Origin: Oligosphaera ethanolica | Lineage (GTDB): Bacteria; Verrucomicrobiota; Lentisphaeria; Oligosphaerales; Oligosphaeraceae | Direction: 5' to 3' | Length of the DNA stretch: 64,000 nucleotides | Assembly: GCF_030814695.1 (NCBI RefSeq) | Contig: NZ_JAUSVL010000001.1 | Span: 2,082,227 to 2,146,226, forward strand | Shown here: positions 1-8,175 of the stretch, piece after piece | Layout of the letters: each line of letters starts with the position of its first letter | Position numbering within the stretch: position 1 is the first letter of the stretch | Translations under genes and position numbers: made by a program | Notes under the pieces: model-generated | Told to the model about the DNA's origin: nothing | The model's input: the letters and a program-made list of their open reading frames with translations, nothing else | Database searches by the model: none

Positions 1-1
1 C

Positions 2-895
2 TGTGCCAATGTGCTCGGCAGCTGTTACGGCACCACCGGCCCGAGCAGCAGCAATCCCGCGACTGGCAGGCCCTACGGCTTGGATTTCCCGATTGTGACC
101 GTTGGCGACTGGGTGCGCATGGAAGCGCTGCTGCTGGACAAGCTCGGCATCTGCCAGCTTTACGCCGTCTGCGGCGGTTCCCTCGGCGGCCAGCAGGCCC
201 TCGAATGGGCCCTGGCCTTTCCCGACCGCGTGCTCAAGTGCATCGTCCTGGCATCGGGGCCGAAACTGCCCGCGCAGGGCCTGGGCTTCAACGCCGTCGG
301 CCGCCACGCCATCATGCACGATGGCAATTTCAATAATGGCAACTACTACGACAAGGGGCGCAAGCCGCCGCACGAAGGCCTCATTGCCGCGCGCATGCTC
401 GCGCACATCACCTACCTGTCCGGCCAAGGCATGGATACCAAGTTCGGCCGCCGCGTGCAGAATGAGCACACGGAACAGGGCGGTTTCAACGCCGAATTCG
501 CGGTCGAGAGCTATCTGAATTATCAAGGCCGGTCCTTTGTGGAGCGTTTTGACGCGAACAGCTACCTGTACATCACCCGCGCCATGGATTACTACGACGC
601 GGCGGCGCTGTGGGGCGACGGCGATCTGGTCAATGCCTGTTCGCGCATTCGCGCCGAGGTCATGGTGGTGTCCTTCTCCTCCGATTGGCTGTACCCGCCG
701 GAAGAAAGCAAGACTTTCGTATCAGCGCTGATGCAGAATCGCATACCCGTGACTTATGTGAAAGTCAAGAGTAACTACGGCCATGACGCATTCCTGGTCG
801 AAGCGGACAAAGTCGGCCAGCTGCTACGCGCATTCCTCCTCTCGCCGACCATCGCCAGACGACTCGCCGACCAGGGCAAAGGAGGCACGCCATGA
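2..895 (+). CDS. metX: Homoserine O-acetyltransferase (MetX), 5' truncated by window edge
   Basis: Acetylates (or succinylates) homoserine to activate it for methionine synthesis in the cytoplasm. The reading frame is open from base 2, giving ANVLGSCYGTTGPSS, the conserved MetX segment, so the true start lies upstream. The nucleophile elbow GGSLGGQQALEW (alpha/beta-hydrolase Ser) and the late segment SFSSDWLYPPEES followed by NYGHDAFLVE supply the catalytic Asp and His regions. About 297 residues of a usual ~370-380 are present. The stop overlaps the metW start by ATGA, the common metX-metW arrangement. Acyl-donor specificity cannot be read here. Confidence 0.96.
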   Translation, partial: CANVLGSCYGTTGPSSSNPATGRPYGLDFPIVTVGDWVRMEALLLDKLGICQLYAVCGGSLGGQQALEWALAFPDRVLKCIVLASGPKLPAQGLGFNAVGRHAIMHDGNFNNGNYYDKGRKPPHEGLIAARMLAHITYLSGQGMDTKFGRRVQNEHTEQGGFNAEFAVESYLNYQGRSFVERFDANSYLYITRAMDYYDAAALWGDGDLVNACSRIRAEVMVVSFSSDWLYPPEESKTFVSALMQNRIPVTYVKVKSNYGHDAFLVEADKVGQLLRAFLLSPTIARRLADQGKGGTP

Positions 896-1680
896 TCAAA
901 AAACGTCAGTCATTGGATATCCTGCCGGGATTTGAAGATTTCCTCCGGCAGATCGGCGTCAGTTCTTTTGACAGCGATTTTGACGAGCTGCTCAAGCAGG
1001 CTCAGAATACCATGCAGGCCCAGCAGAGCAAGGGCAGCTATGAAAACCACGCGCCGCATCGTTGGGAAGACCCGATCATCGCCAAGATCGTCCAGCCTGG
1101 CGAAACCGTCATTGACCTGGGTTGCGGCGATGGCGAATTGCTGGTGCGACTGGTCTACGAGCGCAACGCCCGCGTGCAGGGCGTAGAAACCAACGAAGAC
1201 GCCGTCGTCCGCTGCATCGAGCGCGGCATGCCCGTCTGCCATGAAGACTTGTATCACATTCTGAGCGTCGTCCCAGACCAGAGTTTCAGCTACGCCGTGC
1301 TTGAACAGACCCTGCAGACCCTGCAGGAGCCACTGCAGGTGCTCGACGGCATGCTCCGGGTCGCCAAGCGCTCGTTTGTGTCCTTCCCCAACTTTGCCCA
1401 CTGGAGCGTGCGTCTGGCCTTCAGTCTTGGCGGGCGCATGCCCGTGACCAGCGCGTTGCCGCACGAGTGGTACAACACCCCGAATATCCACCTCTGCAGC
1501 ATCACGGACTTTCTCGACTGGGTGAACAAAGCCAACGTGCGCATCTGCCAGGCATGGGTGCTCGTGGAAGGCAAGGTCGAGGAATTTGGCCAGCCCAATC
1601 ACAATATCAGCGCCGAACAAGCGATGTTCGTCATCGAACGCAAAACCGACGCCGACGGCCACGCCGGCAAGAAGCCATGA
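892..1680 (+). CDS. metW: Methionine biosynthesis protein MetW (SAM-dependent methyltransferase fold)
   Basis: MetW is the usual partner of MetX and is needed for full homoserine acyltransferase activity in several bacteria. The 262-residue protein carries the class I SAM-binding motif VIDLGCGDGELL (about residues 72-83) and MetW-family segments such as VLEQTLQTL, SFPNFAHWSVR and LPHEWYNTPNIHLC. It has an N-terminal extension of about 45 residues before the family core (YENHAPHRWEDPII). It is ATGA-coupled to metX upstream and to lpxB downstream, so all three are probably translated from one message. Confidence 0.94.
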   Translation: MIKKRQSLDILPGFEDFLRQIGVSSFDSDFDELLKQAQNTMQAQQSKGSYENHAPHRWEDPIIAKIVQPGETVIDLGCGDGELLVRLVYERNARVQGVETNEDAVVRCIERGMPVCHEDLYHILSVVPDQSFSYAVLEQTLQTLQEPLQVLDGMLRVAKRSFVSFPNFAHWSVRLAFSLGGRMPVTSALPHEWYNTPNIHLCSITDFLDWVNKANVRICQAWVLVEGKVEEFGQPNHNISAEQAMFVIERKTDADGHAGKKP

Positions 1681-2837
1681 GCAGCAGCACGGACAGTCCC
1701 TGCGTGTGGATTATCGCCGGCGAGGCCTCCGGCGACAACTATGGCGCCAATCTCGCCCAGGCGCTGCGGCAGCGCCGGCCGGACCTGCGCCTGCGCGGCA
1801 TGGGCTCCGAGCAAATGCGCGCCGCGGGCGTGGAGCTCTTCGTGGACTCCAGCGAGCTCGGCGTGGTCGGGCTGATTGAGGTGCTCAAGTCCATCCGCTT
1901 TTTCATCCGTCTCCTGCGCGACGTCAGCGCGCGGGCCATAGCCGAGCGGCCGGCGGCCGTCGTGTTGATCGACTACCCCGGTTTCAACCTCCGCCTGGCG
2001 GAGCGCCTGCATCGCGCAGGCATACCCGTCGTGTATTACATCAGTCCGCAAGTGTGGGCGTGGAAAAAGGGCCGTATTCCCCGTATTGCCCGCGATGTGG
2101 ACAAAATGCTCTGCATCTTCCCCTTCGAACCGGCGGTCTATGCCGGCACCGGCCTCGACGCCAGTTTTGTCGGCCATCCACTGCTGGAAATTCTCGCGCC
2201 GCTACGGCGCGATCCGCCGCCGCGTGATCCCAATTTGGTGCTGTTGCTGCCGGGCAGCCGCAGCAGCGAGCTCAAGGCGCTGTTTCCGGATTTTCTGCGG
2301 ACGGCGGCGCAGCTGCAGCAAGCACGGCCGGAGTTGCATTTCATGGTGCCCCTGCCCCGGCAGAGTTGCCTGGAGCAGGCAAAATCCCTGGCAGCGGCCA
2401 CGCCGCTGCCGGTTGCGTTGTCGCTGGAGTACAGCGTTGGCGAGACGCGCCAGTGGCTGAGCCGTGCGGCGGCGGGTCTTGCTGCCAGCGGCACGGTGAC
2501 GGTTGAGGCGGCCATCCTCGGCCTGCCGCTGGTGGTCGCCTACCGGCTCAACGCCGTCACCTGGCACATTGTGAAGCACATGGTCAAGCTGCCCTTTGTG
2601 ACCATAGCCAATTTGGTTACCAAGCGCTGCGTTTACGAAGAGTACCTGCAAGATGACGCCGTGCCTGAAAAGCTCGCGCCGGCGTTGCTCACTATCCTCC
2701 CCGGCGGCAGCCGGCATGACGAAGTCGTCGCCGGCATCCGCGAATGCACGCTGCTGCTAGGTGGCGATAACGCCATCAGCCTGCGTGTCGCCGATGCCGT
2801 GCTCGCGGCCATGAAGAATGACGCCCCCAACGCCTGA
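1677..2837 (+). CDS. lpxB: Lipid-A-disaccharide synthase
   Basis: Condenses UDP-2,3-diacylglucosamine with lipid X to form the lipid A disaccharide at the inner membrane, showing a lipid A-containing outer membrane. The 386-residue length is normal. Family motifs include IIAGEASGDNYGA at the N-terminus, GMGSEQMRAAGVE, LIDYPGFNLRLA, YYISPQVWAWKKGR, FVGHPLLE and LLLPGSRSSE; the C-terminus has AASGTVTVEAAILGLPLVVAYR. The frame is open further upstream, but ATG 1677 overlapping the metW stop matches the family N-terminus. The pairing with methionine genes has no obvious functional reason. Confidence 0.96.
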   Translation: MSSSTDSPCVWIIAGEASGDNYGANLAQALRQRRPDLRLRGMGSEQMRAAGVELFVDSSELGVVGLIEVLKSIRFFIRLLRDVSARAIAERPAAVVLIDYPGFNLRLAERLHRAGIPVVYYISPQVWAWKKGRIPRIARDVDKMLCIFPFEPAVYAGTGLDASFVGHPLLEILAPLRRDPPPRDPNLVLLLPGSRSSELKALFPDFLRTAAQLQQARPELHFMVPLPRQSCLEQAKSLAAATPLPVALSLEYSVGETRQWLSRAAAGLAASGTVTVEAAILGLPLVVAYRLNAVTWHIVKHMVKLPFVTIANLVTKRCVYEEYLQDDAVPEKLAPALLTILPGGSRHDEVVAGIRECTLLLGGDNAISLRVADAVLAAMKNDAPNA

Positions 2838-2849
2838 GAATTGTTCACT

Positions 2850-3653
2850 ATGGTATCCAGTCAGAATCATCTCGGAGTCACCGTGCTGGGCAGCGGCAGC
2901 AAAGGCAATGCCGTGCTGGTCCACTGCGGCGGCGACGCCATCCTTATCGATGCCGGTTTCAGCCTCAAGGACACCCGCCGGCGCATGACCGAAGCGGGCC
3001 TGCCCGAAGACATGCTGCGTGCCATCGTCGTCACCCACGAGCACGACGACCACGTCCGCGGCCTGCGCGTCTGCGCCAACCACTATGACGTGCCCATCTA
3101 TGCGACGCGCAAATGCGCGGACGTACTGCGGCAGCGCGACGATAAGATTGGGCAGCTGGCGCTCTTCGCGGCCGGCAGCAGTTTCAGCATCAGCCGTTTC
3201 GTGCTGGAGCCGTTTTCCATTCCCCACGACGCCAATGACCCCGTCGGTTTTGTCATCCGCTGCGGCGACCGGAAGATCGGCATTGCCACGGACATGGGGC
3301 ACGTCAGCGCCATCGTCGAATACCAGCTGCGCGCCTGCGACACGCTGGTGCTGGAAAGCAACCACGATATGAATCTGCTGGCCGCGTCCACGCGTCCGTG
3401 GTCGCTCAAGCAGCGCATCATGGGCCGTCACGGCCACCTGAGCAACGAGGCGTCGCGGGATCTGCTGACGCATGTTGTCGCCGAAAATACCCGCAATGTC
3501 ATCCTCGCCCACATGAGCGAGGAATGCAACCGCCTGGACCTCGTCGAGCGCTGCGCCCACGACTGCCTGGAGCACATGCAGCGGCCGGATATCGCCATGC
3601 GCGTCGCCTACCAGGACCGCCCTATTCCCACCGCCTGGGTGGATTGCCTGTAA
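2850..3653 (+). CDS. Metallo-beta-lactamase-fold hydrolase, WalJ/YycJ-like
   Basis: Cytoplasmic metal-dependent hydrolase of the WalJ (YycJ/VicX) group, which resembles RNase Z/J-type and DNA-processing enzymes; the substrate is not certain. Seen directly: TVLGSGSKGNAVLV at the N-terminus, the metal motif VTHEHDDHVRGL (HxHxDH), IPHDANDPVGFVI, the internal metal Asp in GIATDMGHVS, ESNHDMNLL, and RHGHLSN near the C-terminus. Length 267 residues is typical. ATG 2850 was chosen over the TTG at 2841 because the family fold begins just after it. It lies 12 bases after lpxB and may share its transcript. Confidence 0.88.
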   Translation: MVSSQNHLGVTVLGSGSKGNAVLVHCGGDAILIDAGFSLKDTRRRMTEAGLPEDMLRAIVVTHEHDDHVRGLRVCANHYDVPIYATRKCADVLRQRDDKIGQLALFAAGSSFSISRFVLEPFSIPHDANDPVGFVIRCGDRKIGIATDMGHVSAIVEYQLRACDTLVLESNHDMNLLAASTRPWSLKQRIMGRHGHLSNEASRDLLTHVVAENTRNVILAHMSEECNRLDLVERCAHDCLEHMQRPDIAMRVAYQDRPIPTAWVDCL

Positions 3654-3733
3654 ACCAGGCCGCGTGCAAGCACTCGTGTGCCCAAGCCAAGCGCCTCTCG
3701 CGCCGACTATTAGTTCCCCATTTGAAGAAAAGC

Positions 3734-4828
3734 ATGAGTTCACAAATCAGCGTATTTCAGCCTATGTTGCTTGACCTGGGCGCGCCACGGCGGCCGGTTC
3801 CGGCGGCGATTGACTGGCGTGGCGGGCTGTTGTTGCGTTCCACCAACTGGCTCGGCGACTGCTTGATGACGCTGCCGGCGGCCTGGCAACTGCGGCAGCT
3901 GCTGCCGGCAGGCGCGCGCCTGCAGGTGCTGGCGCCGGCCTTTCTGGCGCCGCTGTGGTCGGCCTGCCCCTGGGTTGACGGCGTAATCAGCATGGCCGGC
4001 AAGCGCATCAGCGCAGCAGAAATTGCGCAGGTGAAGGCGCTCAAGCTCGGCGTCGGCGTCATCTTTCCCAATTCCTTTGGCTCGGCCATGGACCTGTGGC
4101 AGTGCTCCTTGCCCCTGCGGGTCGGCCGGAGCGGCCGGCTGCGGTCGCTGCTGCTGACCCACGCGCAGCGCGAATGGCCTCGCGGCGAAAATGTCGGCAG
4201 GTGCCATCAGCTGTCCTACTATCTCGAATTGTTATCGGCTTTCGGGCCGGTACGCCTGGACAGCGCCTGTCCACGCCTGGAGGTCAAGCCCGGAGTGGCG
4301 GAGTCGCTGGGCGTGAGCGGCCCGGGCTGGCTGGCCTTGGCGCCGGGCGCGGCCTACGGGCCGGCGAAGCAGTGGCCGATGGAGTCTTTCCGGGAGCTGG
4401 CGGCCTGGCACCACGGCTGCGGTGGCCGGGTGCTGCTGGTGGGCACCGGCAAGGAAGCTGCCGTGGCGGCGGCGGTTGCCGAGGCGGCGCCGGGCGCTAT
4501 CAATCTCGCGGGCAAGACCAGCCTCGCCGAGCTGATGGCCGTGCTGGCGGCGGCGGACGCCGTGGTCGCCAATGACAGCGGTGCCATGCACCTGGCGGCA
4601 GCGCTGGGCACGCCCGGCGTAGGCATTTTCGGCTCAACGGACCCCGTTGGCACTGGCCCCTTGGGCGCGCCGTGGCAATTGGTGCTGGCGTCTGTGCCCT
4701 GCCGACCCTGCTTCCGGCGTGAATGCCCGTTGTGCTCGCCCGACGAGCGCTATTGCTGCCTGCGCAGCATCACGCCGGCCGAGGTCATTGGCACGCTTGC
4801 GACTGTGCTCGCCGGGCGCGACGCCTGA
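3734..4828 (+). CDS. LPS heptosyltransferase II-like glycosyltransferase (GT9)
   Basis: Transfers heptose, or a related sugar, to the inner core of lipopolysaccharide on the cytoplasmic face of the inner membrane. The 364-residue product has RSTNWLGDCLMTLPA near the N-terminus, the GT9 segment LAPGAAYGPAKQWP and the nucleotide-sugar region VVANDSGAMHLAAALGTPGVGIFGSTDP, then a Cys-rich tail (CRPCFRRECPLC, RYCC) also common in WaaF. The open frame extends upstream to 3398, but that part overlaps the previous gene; ATG 3734 fits the family start. The acceptor is not determined. The gene agrees with lpxB in pointing to LPS synthesis. Confidence 0.87.
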   Translation: MSSQISVFQPMLLDLGAPRRPVPAAIDWRGGLLLRSTNWLGDCLMTLPAAWQLRQLLPAGARLQVLAPAFLAPLWSACPWVDGVISMAGKRISAAEIAQVKALKLGVGVIFPNSFGSAMDLWQCSLPLRVGRSGRLRSLLLTHAQREWPRGENVGRCHQLSYYLELLSAFGPVRLDSACPRLEVKPGVAESLGVSGPGWLALAPGAAYGPAKQWPMESFRELAAWHHGCGGRVLLVGTGKEAAVAAAVAEAAPGAINLAGKTSLAELMAVLAAADAVVANDSGAMHLAAALGTPGVGIFGSTDPVGTGPLGAPWQLVLASVPCRPCFRRECPLCSPDERYCCLRSITPAEVIGTLATVLAGRDA

Positions 4829-4855
4829 GCGCAGCCCGCTTTCGGCGCCCAGCTC

Positions 4856-5662
4856 TCAGATGAGCGTATTGCGATGGCGCCGGCGGTATTCGCCGGGAGT
4901 CAGCCCGACCCGCTGGCGGAAAAGCCGGTTGAAATGCTCGGCGCTGCCCAAGCCGCAGAGCTGCGCAATCTCTTTCATGCGGTAATCGGAATTGACCAGG
5001 AAATGCCGCGCGGTTAGCAGCCGTTCGCGCGCGACCAGGTCGACGAAGGTCTCCCCGAAGAGCTCCTTGACCAGATGGCCCGCCCGCGACGGCGAAAGGC
5101 CCAGGCGCGCCGCAAGATCCGGCAGACTGAGCGCGCCGCGGCAGTGGCTGCTGATGTAGTCATGTATCTCGCTCTTGCGGCTGTTCTCCTGCGCGACGGG
5201 CTCTTCCCGACGGAGGCAGAGGTCGAGGAGCCCATCAGCAAAAATCGGCAGGATAAGCTGTAGGCGCTGCAACTCGACCCGTGCCGCTGGCGGCAGGCCG
5301 TGGCCCGCGTGGCTATGCGTGGCGCCCCACATGCCCGCAAAGAGCGTGCCGACGTGATTGCCGCCGCGATACAGCGGCGCCACGACCTCGATGGTGCCAC
5401 GGGGACAACGTTTCAGGAAACAGCGCTCATGCCGGCGCTCGACGCGGCGATTCAGGCGATGCATGCAATTTTCCAGGCAGAGCTCGCGCTCAGTCGCCCC
5501 GCAGATGGCGTGGGTGACGCGATGCGACCCGCGATTGAAGCCGATAGTGCGCTGGCCGTCACTACCCGTGAACAACCGCGCGTGGTCGTGCACGCAGAGA
5601 CGACAGCCCGCCAAGGACTCGAAGGCCTGTAAATGCGCTTCAATTGATGCGAGAGTGGGCAT
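4856..5662 (-). CDS. PocR-domain AraC-family transcriptional regulator
   Basis: One-component regulator of about 268 residues. The N-terminal half resembles the PocR sensory domain: Cys-rich, with GCRLCVHDHARLFTG, HAICGATERELCLENC, RCPRGTIEVVAPLYRGGNHVGTLFAGM. The C-terminal ~100 residues form an AraC double helix-turn-helix (LSLPDLAARLGLSPSRAGHLVKE, then MKEIAQLCGLGSAEHFNRLFR and GLTPGEYRRR). The Met at 5662 (MPTLASIEAHL) begins the recognisable domain; an upstream in-frame Met at 5737 lacks support. It is divergent from the ferredoxin/FAD-oxidoreductase pair, so it may control that pair (inference). Confidence 0.88.
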   Translation of the reverse strand: MPTLASIEAHLQAFESLAGCRLCVHDHARLFTGSDGQRTIGFNRGSHRVTHAICGATERELCLENCMHRLNRRVERRHERCFLKRCPRGTIEVVAPLYRGGNHVGTLFAGMWGATHSHAGHGLPPAARVELQRLQLILPIFADGLLDLCLRREEPVAQENSRKSEIHDYISSHCRGALSLPDLAARLGLSPSRAGHLVKELFGETFVDLVARERLLTARHFLVNSDYRMKEIAQLCGLGSAEHFNRLFRQRVGLTPGEYRRRHRNTLI

Positions 5663-5946
5663 TGATGATATCCATTGATTATAGCGGAATCGGTCAATAC
5701 TATAGCGCTTTTTGTAACTGGTGACAGCCCACGGCAAGTACTACTGTTATCACAGGCCAGAGAACGGACGGACCAGCGGATCGACGGTTTCTTTCGCGGA
5801 CCGACGGTTTCTTTCGCGGACCGATCGGACCGATCAGTCCGATCAGCAGACGACGACGAAGACGAAGACGACGACGAAACAGTCGCAGCCACCGCAGCAA
5901 CGATGGCTGCGGGCTGTGCGGTGCAGCAACAGAATGGAGCGTCATC
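5663..5946 (+). repeat. Divergent intergenic region with short tandem repeats
   Basis: Between the divergent regulator and ferredoxin genes. A 20-bp unit (cgacggtttctttcgcggac) is present twice at 5782-5821, followed by overlapping gatcggacc/gatcagtcc units (5821-5845) and a gacgacgaa/gacgaagac microsatellite (about 5848-5880). The tract lies where promoters for both genes should be, so copy-number change could alter expression (inference). No clear sigma-70 boxes were picked out. The ferredoxin has a GGAG just upstream of its ATG. Confidence 0.75.
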
Positions 5947-6180
5947 ATGAAGTACTACGTCATTGACCGCGGTTGCAAGCTCTGCGATGCGTGTTACTGG
6001 GCCTGCCCGGCAAAAGCCATTCGCATTGTTGACGACGTCCGCGCAGAAATTATCCAAGACCAGTGCCGGCACTGCGGTGTGTGTTATGACAGCTGCGCCA
6101 ATGAGGCGATCAGCATCTATGACGACGCGGCCGCAGCGCAGGCCGCCATTGTGCGTTTTGCGCAATCGCGGCCGTCCTGA
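5947..6180 (+). CDS. Small 2[4Fe-4S] ferredoxin
   Basis: A 77-residue electron carrier with two four-cysteine cluster motifs: CKLCDACYWACP and CRHCGVCYDSC (second without the usual CP). A short C-terminal tail follows. Such proteins bind two [4Fe-4S] clusters and move low-potential electrons in the cytoplasm. It sits 65 bases upstream of an FAD-dependent oxidoreductase on the same strand, so the two may form an electron-transfer pair (inference). Donor and acceptor are not evident. Confidence 0.9.
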   Translation: MKYYVIDRGCKLCDACYWACPAKAIRIVDDVRAEIIQDQCRHCGVCYDSCANEAISIYDDAAAAQAAIVRFAQSRPS

Positions 6181-6245
6181 GCCGGCCGGCGTGACCTTTT
6201 CCTTCCCGTTGTGTTTCTCAAGTAGCGGCAAACAAGGAGTGTACC

Positions 6246-7730
6246 ATGATTTCCCTGAGTATGCAGAATGGCCAGATCATTGATCCGCAGCGTTCCCTGC
6301 CCTGTTTTGGCGAGTTCGACGTGTTAGTCTGCGGCGGCGGCATGGCGGGTTTTGGCGCGGCAGTGGCGGTGGCGCGTGAGGGCTGCAAGACCATGCTGGT
6401 CGAGCGCGAGTCGTGCCTGGGCGGGCTGGCGACAGTCGGCCTGGTGAATATCCCGCTGGACTTCGCGGCTGGCATCAGCAAGGAAATGCTCGCCCGCCTG
6501 GACGAAGTCAACGGCCATTGGCACCGCAATTCCGACCCGGAAAAGCATAAACTCATCCTGGACCGCATGGTGGTCGAGGCCGGCGTGACGCTCCTGCTGG
6601 TATCCCACGCGGTAGACGCCATCGTTGAAAACGGCGCGGTTCGCGGCGTGGTCATTGAGAACAAATCTGGTCGCCAGGCCATTCTCGCCAAACGCGTCAT
6701 TGATTGCACGGGCGATGCCGACATCGCCTTCTTCGCCGGTTGCGAATGCCTGTCCGGCCGTCCCAGCGACGGCAAGCACCAGGCATGTTCACTGGAATTC
6801 CGCCTCGGCGGCGTGGATTGGGACGCCTACCAGAACTCGGACCTGAAGAAGAACGACCCGACTTGGATCAAGCTCATCGAAAAGGCCGTCGCCGAGGGCG
6901 ATCTGCCCTACCCCATTGACAACCACCTGAACTGGGTCACGCACGTACCCGGCCGCCCGCAGCACTGCGGCAAAGACGAAATCAGCATGTGCTTCGCCCA
7001 CTCCCGGAACTGCCAGCCACTGTCGGCCAAAGACCTCACGCGCATGTACCTCGAAGGCCGCACGCAGGCCGACATCCTGTCGAAGTTCATCAAGAAATGC
7101 GTTCCCGGCTATGAAAACAGCTACCTGATCGACACCGGTACGCTTCTGGGCGTGCGCGAAAGCCGCCGCGTCCTCGGCGAATACGTGCTTAAAACCATCG
7201 ATTTTGCTCGCGCCCAGACCTTCGAAGACACCGTCTGTCTCACTGGCCACCATTACGATCTGCATAACCCCGATGGCCCCGGCAATATCAAATGGGCCGA
7301 AATCCAGATCGACGGCAAGACCTGCTATGTCTCTACCCACGGCAAAACCGGCTCCTGGGCGCCTCCCGGTGGTTTCGATGTCATCACCGACGGCTTCGGC
7401 CGCGGCGGCGACGCCTTCCAGCGCAAGACCCTGCCCAGCTCCATCCCCTACCGCTCGCTGGTGCCGCAGAGCATGGATAACCTGCTGGTGGCCGGCCGCT
7501 GCCTGTCTTCGGAATTCATGGCTCAGGCCGGCTGCCGCCTGGTCTTGACCTGCCTCAACATGGGCCAGGCCGCCGGCACCGCCGCCGCGCTCTCCCTCAA
7601 ACAACAGATCGCGCCGCGCAAAGTCGACCGCAAGGATCTGCAAATCAAACTGCTCCAGGCCGGCTGCGAACTCGGCCAGTCCTACTTCGGCATTCCCGGC
7701 ATCGACGTCGAGAAGGTCGTCAAGGGGTAA
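6246..7730 (+). CDS. FAD-dependent oxidoreductase (FAD_oxidored family)
   Basis: A 494-residue flavoprotein. The N-terminal dinucleotide-binding motif VLVCGGGMAGFGAAVAVAREG (with the following acidic MLVERE) and LGGLATVGLVN bind FAD; RVIDCTGDADIAFFAG is the second FAD-contact region, and SLVPQSMDNLLVAGRCLSSE plus MGQAAGTAAAL near the C-terminus complete the PF12831-type pattern. The substrate is unknown; the family is common and often catabolic in PVC bacteria. A strong Shine-Dalgarno (aaggag) precedes the ATG. It probably forms an operon with the ferredoxin. Confidence 0.85.
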   Translation: MISLSMQNGQIIDPQRSLPCFGEFDVLVCGGGMAGFGAAVAVAREGCKTMLVERESCLGGLATVGLVNIPLDFAAGISKEMLARLDEVNGHWHRNSDPEKHKLILDRMVVEAGVTLLLVSHAVDAIVENGAVRGVVIENKSGRQAILAKRVIDCTGDADIAFFAGCECLSGRPSDGKHQACSLEFRLGGVDWDAYQNSDLKKNDPTWIKLIEKAVAEGDLPYPIDNHLNWVTHVPGRPQHCGKDEISMCFAHSRNCQPLSAKDLTRMYLEGRTQADILSKFIKKCVPGYENSYLIDTGTLLGVRESRRVLGEYVLKTIDFARAQTFEDTVCLTGHHYDLHNPDGPGNIKWAEIQIDGKTCYVSTHGKTGSWAPPGGFDVITDGFGRGGDAFQRKTLPSSIPYRSLVPQSMDNLLVAGRCLSSEFMAQAGCRLVLTCLNMGQAAGTAAALSLKQQIAPRKVDRKDLQIKLLQAGCELGQSYFGIPGIDVEKVVKG

Positions 7731-7801
7731 AACTGCCACCAGGAGCCCTCTCGCACGCAACATCGCCTGAGGCCGGCTCCTCGGGCAGTCTGTGCGAGGC
7801 A
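7731..7801 (+). terminator. Long imperfect inverted repeat after the FAD oxidoreductase
   Basis: Just after the stop codon, actgccaccaggagcc pairs imperfectly with ggctcctcgggcagt about 30 bases later. This gives a long GC-rich hairpin but no following T-run. It could be a transcription end or a processed 3' structure; it is not a classical intrinsic terminator. Confidence 0.4.
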
Positions 7802-7844
7802 GTGGACATAGTGGACATCGTGGACATAGTGGACTTGGTGGACA
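7802..7844 (+). repeat. 9-bp tandem repeat (gtggacata)
   Basis: Nearly five consecutive 9-bp units, gtggacata / gtggacatc / gtggacata / gtggacttg / gtggaca, lie between the FAD oxidoreductase and the TPP riboswitch. A related array (atggacgct) occurs at 11566-11601 and a fragment (gacgcgatggacagg) near 10417. The remaining bases to about 7974 show no gene. Confidence 0.85.
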
Positions 7845-7974
7845 GGCTTACACTCACGTACGCGCATGTTCCCAATCAGTCCCGTCCGTCTCCCGACCGT
7901 GGGCCCCACCGCATTTCCCTGGCCTCGGGGCATGCCGTGGGGCTTTCGCATGGCGTTTTAGGGACTATATTTAT

Positions 7975-8063
7975 GGCACTTTTGGGGTGCTTCGGCCGAG
8001 TTGGCCGTTGCTGAGATCATACCCTCTGAACCTGATCCGGGTAATTCCGGCGTAGGAAAGGCC
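7975..8063 (+). promoter_or_regulatory. TPP riboswitch (THI element)
   Basis: Conserved TPP-aptamer blocks appear in order: ttttggggtgc, a hairpin (cggccgagttggccg), ttgctgagatcataccc, ctgaacctgatccgggtaattccggcgtagga and a closing strand aaaggcc that can pair with ggcac-ttt at the 5' side. The downstream gene is the thiamine-thiazole enzyme thi4, as expected for TPP feedback. The expression platform appears to be the stem annotated next. Confidence 0.95.
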
Positions 8064-8113
8064 ACAATGACTGTTATTAATCACACAGCCAGGCATTTGC
8101 GCTGCTGCAAGCG

Positions 8114-8172
8114 GCAGTCCCTTTCCGGCACCCCACTGTCACGGCTACGGCCACCAACTGGGAAAGGACTGC
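8114..8172 (+). promoter_or_regulatory. Shine-Dalgarno-sequestering stem of the TPP riboswitch
   Basis: gcagtccctttcc (8114-8126) pairs with ggaaaggactgc (8161-8172): 7 bp, one bulged C, then 5 bp, with a 34-base loop. The right arm contains the thi4 ribosome-binding site (ggaaagga), which ends three to eight bases before the ATG at 8176. No T-run follows. This predicts control of translation initiation rather than of transcription termination. Confidence 0.75.
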
Positions 8173-8175
8173 ACC

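Noticed and set aside
2757-3743. 328-residue minus-strand open frame
   Set aside because: Antisense to the metallo-beta-lactamase-fold gene, which has clear metal motifs; the antisense product has none.
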